A stretch of DNA of 64,000 bases from Adiantum capillus-veneris (GCA_014529385.2 CM043947.1:118488087-118552086); one strand, 5' to 3'. Shown: positions 33,008 to 46,826, counted from the first letter of the stretch. Notes: generated by a model not told the origin, from the letters alone. Numbers and translations: made by a program.

Positions 33008-36000
33008 CTATGGGACCAAAGTTACATGTGATGTAGTATGTGTATGGCTGATGAGTGACTCTCGATGCTCCAAAATTGTAGTGATGAGAGTCGCAATGGA
33101 GAGCCCACACTTTGGCTGGGAGAGGAAAGTGTGTAGGTCTAAGTTGTGGCTGAAAATGTGAGAGAAGCAAGTTCGGATGTGATCAAAATCTGAGCACTCT
33201 AGTAGTGTGTGGTACTCAGACTCTCGAACTTGCACTGAGCATAATGTGCACAATCGATTTGACTCTTCTCCATTGCCCCAACGCCCTATCTCACATCGAA
33301 GGAAATGGGAGCTAAGACGAATTACTGCGATAGTGCGTATCGCGGACAAGGGAATAGGCTCAAGCATGTAAGTGTGAGTACGGTTTCCTCTCTCAGCGAA
33401 GAACATGGTTTTGTAGTTGGGGGCAATATAGGTGGTGTAATGTATGAAGCGTGACCCACCGGATTTCTCCCAAGCCGTAATACATTGGCGTTGTAGAAAA
33501 GCTTCATTCACTTGAGAGTCAATTGAAGCATCATGTAGCAAGTGTAATGCATCCCATCTCCCAAACCACTTCTTGATGTCTTGCATCCATCCCGTGCTCA
33601 AGATCTTGCTTTTATGCGTCTTTTGAACTTTTTTGCTTGCTTCCCATGCAATTGTAGGAAGTCGATGTGAGGGGTTTTGACGCATCTTTATCATGTACTC
33701 CACAACCCTTTCCATGCCCATAACCTCAAATGGAAGAGATCCCGACTCAAGAAGTAGGAGCATATATGGTGTTTGTGTCTTAACTTGGAGAAAGTTTGTA
33801 AGAAAACGCTTTTGGACATTCTCAAACTCTTTCCAAGTAGACTTTGAGATGCTCCCGCCCCACACTTCAACTCCATAAAGAAGAACCGGTGTCACCAATG
33901 CATCAAAAAGATTGGATGGAACCTCAAGGCCAAGGTACTTAAAGCTCTCAACAACTTCAAGTGTCTCGTTGTTGTACACAATGCATGGCTTCTCCTTATG
34001 GTTGGTTTTCACAAGCATAACCTTTGTTTTGGATTCATTTACAATCAGCCCACTATGCAAGCAAAAGTTCTCAAGGACAACCATAAGCTTTTGTGCATCT
34101 TCTAAAGTGTGTGCTAGAAGCACTACATCATCCGCATACAACAAAAGCATGATTACCGCATTGCAAATAGTGACCTCTTCAATGCCTTCTTCTTGCATAA
34201 AGTCAAGTACCATTTGTTCCAATTGATCGATGCATAGACCAAAGAGAGTTGGTGACAATGGACATCCTTGTTTAACCCCAATAGTGCTTACAAAAATTTC
34301 TGAAATTTCTCTTCCCATGCGCAATTGACAAATCACCTTCTCATAGATTTGAGAAACCGCAAGCATAAAATCACTTGGCACTTGGAGTTCTTCCATCCTT
34401 CTCCACAAATTGTTACGTAAATCATATCAAAGGCTTTCTTAAAGTCCACAAAACAACAATACAATCGCTTGCCTTTCAACCGACTTTCCTCCATGAGAAC
34501 ATGAAGAGTGACAAGATGATCAATGGTGCTATGGCATCGACGAAAACCCGCTTGTCCCTTTGCACGCTTGTCATTCTCTTCAGCCCAATCACTCAATTTC
34601 ATCTCCATTATGCACCCAAACAACTTTTCCATAAGAGACCCAATCATTATAGTCCGGTAGCTGCTTACATTCTTTACATCCCCTCCTTTATGCAAAGGCT
34701 TAACCCAATTAGTACTCCAATCATAAGACATACCATGTTGAAGTGCAAGGTTGAACATATCACACATCCACTCATGGGTAAAATCTCCCGTCCATTTGAT
34801 CATCTCCGGCTTGATACCTTGAAGATCTCCCGCTTTGCGAGTGGCCAACTTTTCAAGCCCACCGCATACATCCTCAATAGTAAAAAAAGACGGCATACAT
34901 GGGAGTGAACCATAAAATGTCATTTTTTTAGTATTTGCTTGCTCATATAATTGCCTACAATGTGTGTACATATCCACTAGACTCAAGTTACCAAAATTCT
35001 CAACCCGCTTGCCTCTCAAGTTTCTCCAAAATCTTCCACATGCATGTGCCTTTTCTTGGACTTGAAATTCTTGTTGCTTTACTTCCCATCTTCTTCTCTT
35101 CTTTTGAATCAATGCCTTGTATGTATGCAAATGACTTTGATAGTTGTCTTTGTCCATAGTTGCATCAAGCTTTATCAAGGACTTTCGAGCATCTTGACAT
35201 TCTTTATCAAACCACCTTTTGCGTGATCTATCTTTGTTGATACCATGGAGATGCTTTATGGCAAAGCATTCTTCCGCACAAGAACAAATAGCTTTCTTGA
35301 AAGCTTCCCATTTAGTTTCCAATGGTGCATCACATTGAAGCTTTGTCATCCATAATTTTTGCTCAACCATTTCAATGTACATTGGTGCCCGTTTGAAATC
35401 CATACATAGTGATAACTTCTCTTTCCTTTGGCTGAGATTATCATGCTTAGTTGATTCTCCACATGAAAGGTCAATACATAAGGTGCGATGGTCGGATTCC
35501 GGGGTCCATTGACCAAACATAAAACTCTTTATGCGATACATGATGGCTTCAGAGAGTAGCATATAGTCAATCACACTATCCCCATTATGTCTCCTACATG
35601 TAAATCCATTGGTTCCACTCCACAAAGATACACCATTGGAAATGAGCATACCCGTGCTATTACACATGTGTAAAAGTAACTTTCCATAGTGATCCGGCTC
35701 TTTCTCATCCATTGAAGTACGATCATAAAAGTGAACTTCCTCCAACTCTCTTGAAATGTATGGCATATCAAATTGTTGAGTATCATGTTGCAATGTTTTT
35801 GTGCGAGCATTCATATCCCCAAATACAATAACATCACCTTCACCTTTGAAATAAGCAATGTCCTCTTCCAAATCAGAAAATGGTTGATCTCTATCCATAC
35901 AAGTATAAAAGGGAGAATCATGATGAGGAATGTAGTAACCGGCTACAAAAATGGGTGCTCTTTTTGGTGTCATAATTTTCAGCCATACATAACATTTGTA

Positions 36001-36285
36001 CTTGTCATCTTTCACAATTGATACAAAATCTTCCAATCCTTTCTTAACCATACATGCTAACCCTCATTGTCCTCTTCGTTGCTTGAGATTCTTTGACCAC
36101 ATCAATGAATGTACATTGTAATCCTCCAAGCCGTTAATCCTTTGTGTATCATACTCCCAAGTTTCAACAAGAAGTACAACATCGGCTTTGCTTGTTATTT
36201 CATCAATGCCAACCCCCGCATTCCATGGGTATCCATTACAATTCCAAAAGCATATTTTCAATTGTAACTCGGTCTCATAGGTCAC
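33008..36285 (-). pseudogene. LINE ORF2: endonuclease plus reverse transcriptase
   Basis: An apurinic-type endonuclease opens the protein (LKICFWNCNGYPWN, ADVVLLVETWEY; VFGDMNARTK near 35800; TPESDHRTLCIDLS near 35480). Reverse transcriptase follows (CFVDFKKAFDMI; GVKQGCPLSPTLFGLCIDQL; LLLYADDVVLLA with YADD at 34127-34138; KYLGLEV). The C-terminus holds a CCHC finger (CTLCSVQVRESEYHTLLEC, about 33185-33242), with no RNase H domain seen. An in-frame TGA lies at 36066-36064, and a 1-base frameshift near 34410-34425 splits RT. The protein would nick DNA and copy element RNA at the nick. The ORF2 start is unclear because no in-frame ATG precedes the endonuclease. Confidence 0.85.
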
Positions 36286-36291
36286 GCATCC

Positions 36292-37242
36292 CTATTTGCT
36301 TGAGAGACTTGCCTCCTCCTTGGACACATTTTCTTCATGAGAGATCTCCTTGTTTTTATTATTCTTTTCCTCATATGCCTTGCGACGCATATTTTGTTGC
36401 TTAATAGTGCGATCTTCACATACAAAAAATTTTGTATCCCTCAAATAGATCCAACTATTATCAAGGATAATCTTTCGCTTGGTCTCATCCGGCATGGTGC
36501 ATACAATTGGCCGTTCTCCCGAGCGAGGAGCTCCTTGCTTCCCCACTCTATGTGCTCCATAGACCATAACTCCGGACATGCCAAAGTGGGTTTTGAAGAA
36601 ATCTTCAATAACAATGGCAAGAGAAGGAGGTGTCTCTAACTTCTCTTCGGGAATTCCACGAATAACAATGTTCTTGGAACGTCGCTCCCATTCCTTCAAC
36701 TCCTCCACATCCACATTCTCAATATTCTTTGTTTGAACCATGGCTTGCATGAGTGAGGAATTAGAAACCACATTGCTACCACATACATCAGCCCAAGACT
36801 TGTTTGTGCATACATTTTTCATGTCGCATACATCCCGGCTCATAGTGTCAAATTTCTCCTCTTTCAATACATGGTCATGCTCTACTTTGCTCATCCGCTC
36901 CTTCAAAGCATTCAAGTCCACAAGAAAGCGTTTACATTCCTTGACTTCCTCTTCAAGTTGCATCAAACGTGTTGTTTGCATCTCAAGCGTCCTCTTGAGA
37001 TTATCATTCTCAACCACAAGTACCCTTAGTGTGCCATTCTCCATTGCAAGTGCTCGTAAGTCTTCGCCTTGTTTGTTTACGGTCTCTTGCAATGATACCA
37101 AGTACGCCATGATCATGGTTTTTGATGTCGTTGGTTGGGTGGTTGTGTTGTTATCTCCACACTTAGGAGATTTTGGATCATTTTCCACAATGGTTGTGGA
37201 CCTTGTTGAAGAAGAAGAACCCTTGCGAGTGCCGGAAGACAT
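36292..37242 (-). CDS. LINE ORF1, coiled-coil/RRM-like RNA-binding protein (316 aa)
   Basis: An intact frame from ATG 37242 (MSSGTRKGSSSSTRST). A Ser/Thr-rich N-terminus is followed by a long heptad-rich coiled coil (residues ~45-135, for example LVSLQETVNKQGEDLRAL, LKRTLEMQTTRLMQLEEEV). An RRM-like segment follows (ERRSKNIVIRGIPEE, residues ~190-270) and then a basic C-terminal domain (KFFVCEDRTIKQQNMRRKAYE). This order resembles the L1 ORF1p (Transposase_22-like) architecture of animals and algae rather than the DUF4283/zinc-knuckle ORF1 of seed-plant L1. It would trimerise and coat element RNA. It is the best preserved reading frame of the window. Confidence 0.75.
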   Translation of the reverse strand: MSSGTRKGSSSSTRSTTIVENDPKSPKCGDNNTTTQPTTSKTMIMAYLVSLQETVNKQGEDLRALAMENGTLRVLVVENDNLKRTLEMQTTRLMQLEEEVKECKRFLVDLNALKERMSKVEHDHVLKEEKFDTMSRDVCDMKNVCTNKSWADVCGSNVVSNSSLMQAMVQTKNIENVDVEELKEWERRSKNIVIRGIPEEKLETPPSLAIVIEDFFKTHFGMSGVMVYGAHRVGKQGAPRSGERPIVCTMPDETKRKIILDNSWIYLRDTKFFVCEDRTIKQQNMRRKAYEEKNNKNKEISHEENVSKEEASLSSK

Positions 37243-37471
37243 TGTATGTAAAATAGGAGATGAGAATCAATTTTGTTGAACCTGTTCACTTCGGAAATGC
37301 TGCTACAGAAACGCCTTCCATAACTCTGAAATTTTTTGTCTTTACATCAATGCGTAGAGGAATTCGTGCTCTTCGATTGAGGCTATAGATCACCCAAATC
37401 GGAGTTCGGATGAAGAAGTTATGATCAAAAGAGTGGACTGCTGTCTACTAGGTCAAAAAATGGCTACGTTT

Positions 37472-37474
<3 letters not shown>
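37243..37474 (-). other. 5' UTR of the LINE
   Basis: About 230 bases between the GA array and the ORF1 ATG; no ORF. It may hold an internal promoter, but no motif can be assigned. Confidence 0.6.

Positions 37475-37556
<82 letters not shown>
37475..37556. repeat. (GA)41 array at the LINE 5' end
   Basis: Pure GA run joining the LINE to tandem unit 2. It is the presumed target microsatellite. Confidence 0.95.
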
Positions 37557-39172
<1,616 letters not shown>

Positions 39173-39396
39173 ACACAATTACGATGGGAAATCCGTGTGT
39201 GCTTGGCACCTTATCTAATGTACTGTAAAATCAACTGAAAAGAGACACATAGAGAAGGTGAAAGAGAAGGACATCAAGTGAGAGGCACATTTGTGCTACT
39301 GGTCTAATTACTTCCTTTATTGTAGGTGTTCCAGGTTGCAAGTATGCCATTTTTTCAAATTCTCCCTCAATGTAATAGGCAAAACCAACAGTCCTT

Positions 39397-40484
39397 GTGC
39401 GCATCATCTGGCTTGACCAATGGAGAGGCTCTATAGAGGTGCAGTTGTATCCTCTTAAATGCAAATTTCCCATCAATTTGAGTACAACATCACCTCCCAA
39501 GACATACCTCATCGACCACAAAGTGGTTTTGGATAGCAAATTGCCATATGAAGATGCTACCATACAGCCTGAGCCCGATCCCATGCCCACTCAACAACCC
39601 TTGGCAGATTGTGGCATGGGAAAGAGGACAAAGGAAGGTGTAGAAATTGATCCTGCCAAATCAACAAAACAGTCTATCTCACGCTTCCATTGGGACACAA
39701 GGAGAACCTTAGTGTTGATCAAAGTGAAGTGAGCACATGAGGTGGATATATTTCATGTTGGAGTTGGCGCTAGGTCAAAAACATTAGAGGAACAATGGTG
39801 TGAGATAGTGGTTGTGATGGCTGGGCATGGGTTCTGGTAGACTGGAAGGCATCATATGACAAGTGGACATGATTGGCCTCTATTCACAAGGAGAGTTTTG
39901 ACTAGGAACAAAACACACCTTTCAGCTAGAGTAGTTATTGGTGGATGTCTGTGTAAGAACCCAAGGCCGAGGGAAAGATTTCTAGCCTAAATTTTGATGG
40001 ACATGTCTTTGATCTCATGGAGCGCTACTACGGACATGACCCAGTGGTGGTCAATCCACCATCCTCCTCATCAACATGAGAAATAGTACGGATATATCAA
40101 CCCAACATATCATTTAGTTCATTCATGATTGGTTTTCAGCTTTGGCTCAAAAGTACTCAGGTCTTGTGGTGCTTTGTAGATATGTGCACTCCAAGAAGCC
40201 CTGCAGATGGTGATAATAATTGCATGGATGAAACCTTCAAGTGGAATACCACCAATGGTGGGGTCTCGAAGAAAGTACGGAAGCATATCCATGTGTACAA
40301 TGTGGGTATGAAGGAAGCCATGAAAGACATTGCACAAGCACTTGAAGCTGCACAGGAAGCAAAAAATGTGAGACACAAGGACATTATTCACCTTGAGCGT
40401 ACTAAGATTGAGATTGGGCTTCATTCAACGATGGGTCTAGAAGTACTTTCCAATCCCTTGAATAAGATTGCAGATAAGATGTAG
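39397..40484 (+). pseudogene. Myb/SANT (trihelix)-like ORF of a PIF/Harbinger transposon
   Basis: Reading crosses several stops. The segment at 39655-39850 fits the Myb/SANT-like (trihelix) DNA-binding fold: FHWDTRRTLVLIKVK, stop, RSKTLEEQWCEIVVVMAGHGF, with spaced aromatic residues. A shifted frame near 39990-40075 gives LNFDGHVFDLMERYYGHDP, VVNPPSSSS. An open frame at 40125-40484 continues with a helical segment (KEAMKDIAQALEAAQEAK). Such a protein accompanies the transposase in PIF/Harbinger elements and helps it reach the nucleus and the DNA ends. The transposase remains at 47690-48362, on the opposite strand, support this. It could instead be a host trihelix gene remnant. Confidence 0.5.
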
Positions 40485-41471
40485 CAGTTGAAACAATAGA
40501 TTTCTTTGTTGTTTCATGATTTTTGTCATCAGTATAAAGATCTCTATCTTCTTTGACATTGTTTTGTGTGTAGAAGCTATGGATGGTCTCAAGTTTTAAG
40601 TGTATTTATGCATAGTTATGTTTGTAGTATACATTAGACCCGTGATTCCATAAACGTGTCCCAAGAGGGTGTTTGTCTTGACGAGAACATGAATCTTCAA
40701 AAACTTTGGATGTTTCCTTGTGCAATACATATTTGACATCTCTTATGGCGGCTTCAATCAATTGTGGCTTTCAAGAAAATCTTTAATGTGTATTTGTGTG
40801 CAATGGCATCACAAGGGATCAAATAATTTTCCTTTGCACAAGGCAGTTTTGAGATCTCTCTTGGTAGCTTGTCAATAGATGTGGATGATGTAAAAAAGAA
40901 AATGGGTTTTTAATAGCCAATTGCAATACTATACTTTTTTCCGCAATTTCGTTCCTTGGTCACATGATTCCAATGTATGTTATCTCCAATATTGTTGTCT
41001 TTAACATAGGTAGTGGTCAAATGGTTGGTATGCCTCACAAGTATGTAGTACTTTGGATTGTACTTTGAAGTTAGTTGTAGCCAACAAAGCAAGCTAAATA
41101 TATGGTTTTTGAGCAAGTGTATGTAGTTACTGTATGCTTTAACACATTCTCCTCAGATGTAGCTCCTAGAAATGGTGTTCCATTTTCCTTCATGATCTTG
41201 ATAGTGAAATTATTACATTCTTCATAGCCACTACCAGGGGTAGTCTAATGAATATGCATCCCCTCTCAAGAATGACTTCACCTTCTTATAGGAACACATC
41301 CCCTTAGCTACACATTCCCATAATCAAACATATATTATACGGACTTGTAGAACAAGAAATTACTGCATAGCCAAAATGAAAGTGCGGAATGTAAAAGCAT
41401 GGCAAACAAACCCAGCCCTTTCATGAGAAATAGTTGATCTAGAATATCAATTTTTCCTCAACACTAAATTG
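40485..41471. other. Inner part of the Harbinger remains, no gene seen
   Basis: No ORF with motifs. It is continuous across the copia insertion with 47021-47690 and would lie between the two convergent Harbinger genes. Confidence 0.45.
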
Positions 41472-41476
41472 GTCAG
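41472..41476. other. Target-site duplication of copia element, left copy
   Basis: GTCAG immediately outside the left LTR, identical to 47021-47025. Confidence 0.9.
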
Positions 41477-41668
41477 TGAAGGAGTACGAGCGGAAGTGCG
41501 ACGCGAGAGAGAGTGCGAGAAGAAGAGCACGAAGATATGGTGAACTCGCTCTACGGTAATGTGTAGAGCATAGTGAGTTCTTATTAGGTTTTAACAAAAG
41601 AATATGTGTACATACCTGGAGGCCCGCCCACTTACTTGGGAGACCACATTGGGCTTTATACCCCAACA
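41477..41668 (-). repeat. 3' LTR of copia element
   Basis: 192 bp; on the element strand it begins TGTTGGGGTATAAAGCCC and ends ACTCCTTCA. A purine run AAGTGGGAGGT lies just upstream of it (41669-41680), the polypurine tract. Confidence 0.93.
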
Positions 41669-41757
41669 ACCTCCCACTTAAACTCCAATGTGGTACTTTA
41701 AGTGTGAGAGAAGCTACTATACAAGCTAATATACAAGAGATGTAGAGAAGTGATGTA

Positions 41758-44700
41758 CTACCCTACACCTAACTGCTTGCAAAAATGCGCAAAGCTCTCT
41801 GAGGGAAGTCCTTTTGTAAGTAGATCAGCAGGATTTTCTGTGGTGTGAACTTTGACAAGCTGAAGTTGCTTATCCTCGAGCATTTCCCTGATGAAATGAT
41901 ACTTCACATCCACATGCTTTGTCTTTGAGTGATAAACTGGATTGCGAGCCAATTGTATAGCACTTTGACTATCACAATATAACACAGGCATCTCTTCTTT
42001 GATTCCCAAATCTGTTATTAGTCAATTAAGCCAAATTGATTCTTTGCATGCCTCTGATGCTGCAACATATTTAGCCTCTGTAGTAGACTGAGTAACACAA
42101 TCTTGTAATCTAGAACACCATGATAATGCTCCACCAGCCAATGTAAAGACATACCCTGACGTAGACCTTCGGTTGTTTAAGTCACCTGCATAATCTGAGT
42201 CTGTAAAACCCTTTACACTTATCTCCTGACTCCCATAGCATATACGCATACTCTTTGTAGCTTTCAGGTATCTCAATATTCCTTTCACTGCCTCCCAATG
42301 TTTCTTGCCTGGGTTTGACATGTATCGTCTTACTACTCCCACTGCAAATGCAATGTCTGGGCGAGTAGCAATCATTGCATACATCAAACTACCCACTGCA
42401 GACGCATATGGAATCTTATCCATTTCAGCCTGTTCTTCCTCAGACACAGGACAATCTTGTTTGCTAAGTTTCACATATGGTGGCAATGGAACACTCAGTG
42501 CCTTTCCCTTCTCCATATTGAAACGTTGCAAAACCTTGTCAATATACTCTGTTTGAGATAACCAAATCAACTTCTTTGATGTGTCTCTCTCAATGCGCAT
42601 ACCAAGTACATGACTTGCCTCACCCATGTCTTTCATGTCAAACGATTTTTCCATCTTTGACTTCAAAGCTGAAATTTCTTCCAAGTGCTTGCCAACAATC
42701 AACATGTCATCCACATACAAAATAAGGATCAGCCAACTACCATCCTTAGCCTTCTTTGTATATAGACAGTGATCGAACTCACTACGTTTGTAGCCTTGAG
42801 AAATCATAAACTTGTGGAATTTATGGTACCATGCCCTCGGTGATTGTTTTAAGCTATAAAGACTCTTTAACAATTGGCATACCAAATCTTCCTTGCCTTT
42901 CTCAACAAACCCTTCTGGCTGCTGCATGTAAATTTCCACATCTAAATCACCATGCAAGAACGCTGTCTTGACATCCATTTGGTGCAACACCAAATCTAAT
43001 ATGGCAACCAATGCAAGAAAGCATCTCAATGTAGTCATTTTGACCACTGGAGAGAAGACTTCATCAAAGTCAATGCCTTGTTCTTGCTTAAAGCCCTTGG
43101 CAACAAGCCTTGCTTTGTACTTTGGCTGACTATCATGAGCGGTGATCTTATACCTGTAAACCCATTTACAAGGTAGAGCCCTTTTGCCCTGTGGTAATTT
43201 AACTAGCTTCCATGTCTTGTTTTTATGCAGAGCTGTCATCTCTGACTGCATGGCCGATTGCCAATTCCCGGAGTCCTTCATTTGCACTGCTTCCTTGTAA
43301 CATAAAGGCTCATTGCAATCAGTCAACATGACATAATTCATAGATGGAACAAACCTATCAGGAGGTCGCGTGACACGTCAAGATCTATGCACAATAGGTG
43401 GATCAGGCTCAGCCACAACCTGTGGTTCCACTCTATCTTGTCCTTGCTCCTCTTGAGCTCTGACAATTTGTCTTGCACGTGCAGGTCCATCTTCTTGGAA
43501 GACAACTCTTCTAATCTCCTCAACCCTCTCTGGTTTAGAATGATGTTTGGATTCATTAAAGTGAACATCATTGCTGCGGACAACCTTTCTGGATTCGGGA
43601 TCCCAAAGGCTATACCCCATCTCACCAGAATTACCATAGCCTAGAAAGATGCACTTTCTACTCTTTGGCTCAAGTTTGTTCTTAAATTCCTTTGGAACGT
43701 GAGTATATGCCTCACAGCCAAAGACTCTAAGATGCTTGTATGAGGGCATTTTGCCTGACCATACCATCTCTGACACTGAATCCTTCTGCAAAACCTTGCT
43801 AGGAGATCTATTTACAAGATGAACAGCTGTTGATACAGCTTCAGCCCAAAACCAATTTGGCAGTTGTGCATTAGACAACATACTTCTGACCTTCTCTTGT
43901 ATGGTCCTATTCATTCTCTCAGCAACACCATTTTGAGGAGGATTGTAAGGAGCAGTAAGTTCACGTTTTATACCTTTTGACTCACAAAAGTCTTGAAAGG
44001 CCTTTGAAACATACTCTCCACCATTGTCAATGCGTAAGCATTTAAGCTTCTTGCCACTCTGATTCTCCACAAGTGTCACAAACGTTTTGAAAACACTAAA
44101 CGTTTCATCCTTGTGGTTGAGAAAGTAAACCCATACTTTCCTCGAGTAATCATCTATAAATGTCATAAAGTAAGAAGCTCCCCCTAGAGATAGGTTAGGC
44201 ATAGGTCCACACAAATCACTATGAACAAGTGCCAACTGTGTATCTCTTCTACTGCTTCTATGCTTATGTTGATGATGTGTTTGCTTACCATATAGACAAT
44301 GTTCACAGAATTCAAAATCATTAAATGAAAAGCCAGGCAAATAACCAGAACGAGACAAGATTTCCATTCCCTTCTTGGACATATGTCCTAACTGGCTATG
44401 CCACAAAGAAACGTTCGACTGCTCGGTTACATTGATTACATTTTTAGAGACATTTGATACATAAATCATGTAAAGTCCTCCAGACTTTACTCCATGTGCC
44501 ACTGTCATAGAACCCTTGGATATCTTCCACATGTTCTGTCCAAAAGTGGTGACGTAGCCAGCATCATCAAGTAAACCTGTGCTGATCAAGCTCGTTGTAA
44601 TTGCGGGAACATGTCTCACATTCTTCAGCATGAAAGAAGAGCCATTCTGAAACTTCAATTGAACATCTCCAACACCTAAGATCTCACATGTCTGCCCATT

Positions 44701-44874
44701 GCCTATCCGAACATGATCTTTAGTGGTCACATAAGAGGTAAACCACTCCTTGTTTGGAGACACATGAAGTGATGCCCCTAAGTCTATAATCCAGTCACTC
44801 AGTGCATTTCCATCAGATGCTGTAAGAAGAGCTAAGTCCATTGTATTCTTCAAGAAGTAGATGTCTCCTGACAC
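41758..44874 (-). pseudogene. copia pol: protease, integrase, RT, RNase H
   Basis: The protease site reads DLGA (44772-44783) in place of the catalytic DSGA/DTGA, with SLHVSP after it. GAG-pre-integrase follows (LWHSQLGHMSKKGME). The integrase core has VHSDLCGPM, RIDNGGEYV and NGVAERMNR as the DDE residues, then KCIFLGYGNSGEMGYSLWDP. A TGA stop at 43380-43378 interrupts the linker. RT runs 43341-42022 (WKLVKLPQGKRAL, KARLVAKGF, MDVKTAFLHG, ILYVDDMLIVG with YVDD near 42699-42710). RNase H carries FTDSDYAGDL, TEAKYVA and, after a stop at 42024-42022, LYCDSQSAIQLA. It is non-functional as read. Confidence 0.93.
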
Positions 44875-45737
44875 TAGACTGTCATCCTCGCAACAGTGTT
44901 TGTCACATTTATTTCTTGAATCTTCACTGAGGACTTGTTCTTCTCACCATGGTCTTCAGCTTTCTCTTTTCCCTTTTCTGCTTTCCATTCTCTGCAGTCT
45001 CTTTTCATGTGACCCTTCTTGCCACAATGGTAGCGTTCTATGTCACTCTTGCCTTTAGCACTGCGGGACTTGCTACGAGACTGATTCCTCTTTCCACCTT
45101 TGTACTTTTCTTTGGTCCTTACCCTGACAACTAAGGCTGTTCCTTTGCCTTTGTCCATTGTCTTTCTATTGGTTTCTTTAGTAAGCAGACTTCCTTCTAC
45201 ACCTGCTATGTTCAAACCATCTGGAGGTGCAGAATTACTCAAAGCTGTGCGAAAAGTGTCCCAACTTTCCGGCAATGTGATCAACAGGAACATAGCTCTA
45301 ACAAGTTCATCAAACTTGACACCTTGAGCTGACAACTAACTATAGATTGTGTTGAATTCATTTAGATGATTGGACATAGGTGTCCCTTCTTTCATCTTCA
45401 AGTCAACAAGCTTCTTAAGCCAGTATACCTGTGAAGCTGCACTCTGCTTCTCATAAAGATCACTCAGCTTTAACCATGCTTGATAAGCCGACATCTCGTC
45501 TGCTACATTGAAGTAAACACTTTCTGCCAAAGTGAGCATAATGGTAGAAAGTGCCAATTCATCCATTTCGCTCCATTCATCTTCGTCCATATCTTCTGGT
45601 TTTATCCCCTTGAGATTTATAGGTTTTATCTGCTTCTTTTGTACCAACACATGCCAAATCTGCTTCTTCCACAATGGAAAATTGGTTCCATCCAGCTTCT
45701 TGATATTGTAAAGAGCAGTGTCCTGTGATCCAGCCAT
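44874..45737 (-). pseudogene. copia gag
   Basis: The start is ATG 45737 (MAGSQDTALYNIKKLDG), typical of plant copia gag (YNIKKLDGTNFPLWK then W..KLSDLYEK). A TAG at 45338-45336 (IYS*LSAQG, ancestrally probably Gln) splits it. The zinc knuckle near 45005-45035 reads RYHCGKKGHMKRDC, so the first Cys of CX2CX4HX4C is Arg. Gag and pol are shifted by one base near 44875. Confidence 0.88.
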
Positions 45738-46810
45738 AGCTACGCTTCACAATAGTTTACTTTCCTGGGAAAAATTCGGCAGAGTTTCCCCTCTAAACTG
45801 ACCTCTGAACCAATATCAACCTGTCAAATGAACCAAGAAAGCTTCAGATTCTGCAGAAATTTTGGCAGAGTCTACTTTGTAAAATGGCTCTGGTGTACTA
45901 AAAACATACCAAAAAACAGCTCAAAAAACACTGTCTCTCTGACACTGTAAGCTGCGGGTAAACCTGTCCTGCACCTGTACTGTCTCTCACTGTCCTGTCA
46001 CTGTCCTATAAGCATAGACTGCGACAATGCCTCAACGGCAGTAAAGCAAAGATGCAATCCCAACTGTCTAACTCACAGTCAATACATCCTAGCTGCCTAT
46101 CTAAGGGTGCTCGAGGGATCGCTCCAAGACCTGTATCACCGAAAGGATCTCAACATTCGAGAATCCCCCAGCTCAATAAAACCTCACTCGACCCTCAACA
46201 AAGGCTGCAGTAAATCTGACAGTACATAGATTTCCCACAAAGTCATACATCCACAAATTTCCCACTGTATGCTGTAACCACTGCGGCGGTTGTTTGCTGC
46301 GTGACTCACAGCCAGCAAACCCTCAACAGACATACATCAACTCTGACAATACATCCCATGTGGAAGTACCTGCAATGTCAGGATGAAATCTGGAATATCA
46401 AGCAGCAAACACAAGCTACCTGATGAACTAGTGGATGTCGCCTACAGTCTGAGTGTAGATACGCCTGTGTCGTATGTGACACGTCTCCAAGAAATGTGAG
46501 CCGTCCTTCAATGTGTAGACAGCCACAATTCAACACTCTGGGAGTGTCGATATCCTCAGCACCTACAGTCATAGGCCAAAAACCCCAAATTTGCAGAGTC
46601 GGATCTGCACCCGTCGAGACCACGTAGTCGAAAATGGCCTGCGCAGACCTTTGTCGAAGCCGAAATTCTGACCTTAGAATGAAATTCTGACAACACCAGG
46701 GCCTTCGGGCTCTCCCACGAGATTTGGGGCCGTGTCTTCGCCTGTCGAATTTCACTCCAATTTGAGTTGGTGACTCTAGCCTCCTGCAGTGCTGCCCCGA
46801 GCCTCGATCT
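45738..46810 (-). other. Long 5' leader of the copia element
   Basis: About 1.1 kb between primer-binding site and gag ATG without a recognisable protein. It is longer than the few hundred bases or less common in plant copia elements. It could hold packaging signals or captured sequence. Confidence 0.6.
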
Positions 46811-46824
46811 GAGCTCTGATACCA
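46811..46824 (-). other. Primer-binding site (tRNA-iMet) of copia element
   Basis: On the minus strand TGGTATCAGAGCTC starts two bases after the 5' LTR end. Confidence 0.92.
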
Positions 46825-46826
46825 GT

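Larger units (their letters stand above)
32941..37474 (-). mobile_element. Full-length non-LTR retrotransposon (LINE) in a GA microsatellite
   Basis: A 4.5-kb element with ORF1 (36292-37242), ORF2 (33008-36285) and a 5' leader up to 37474, ending in a tetranucleotide tail that reads (ATCT)n on the element strand (32941-32976). It is bounded on one side by CATCCTGAG and on the other by (GA)41. These are the sequences that are contiguous in unit 0/1 and at the end of unit 2, so the insertion point is the edge of a GA array. ORF2 has one stop and one frameshift. Confidence 0.88.
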
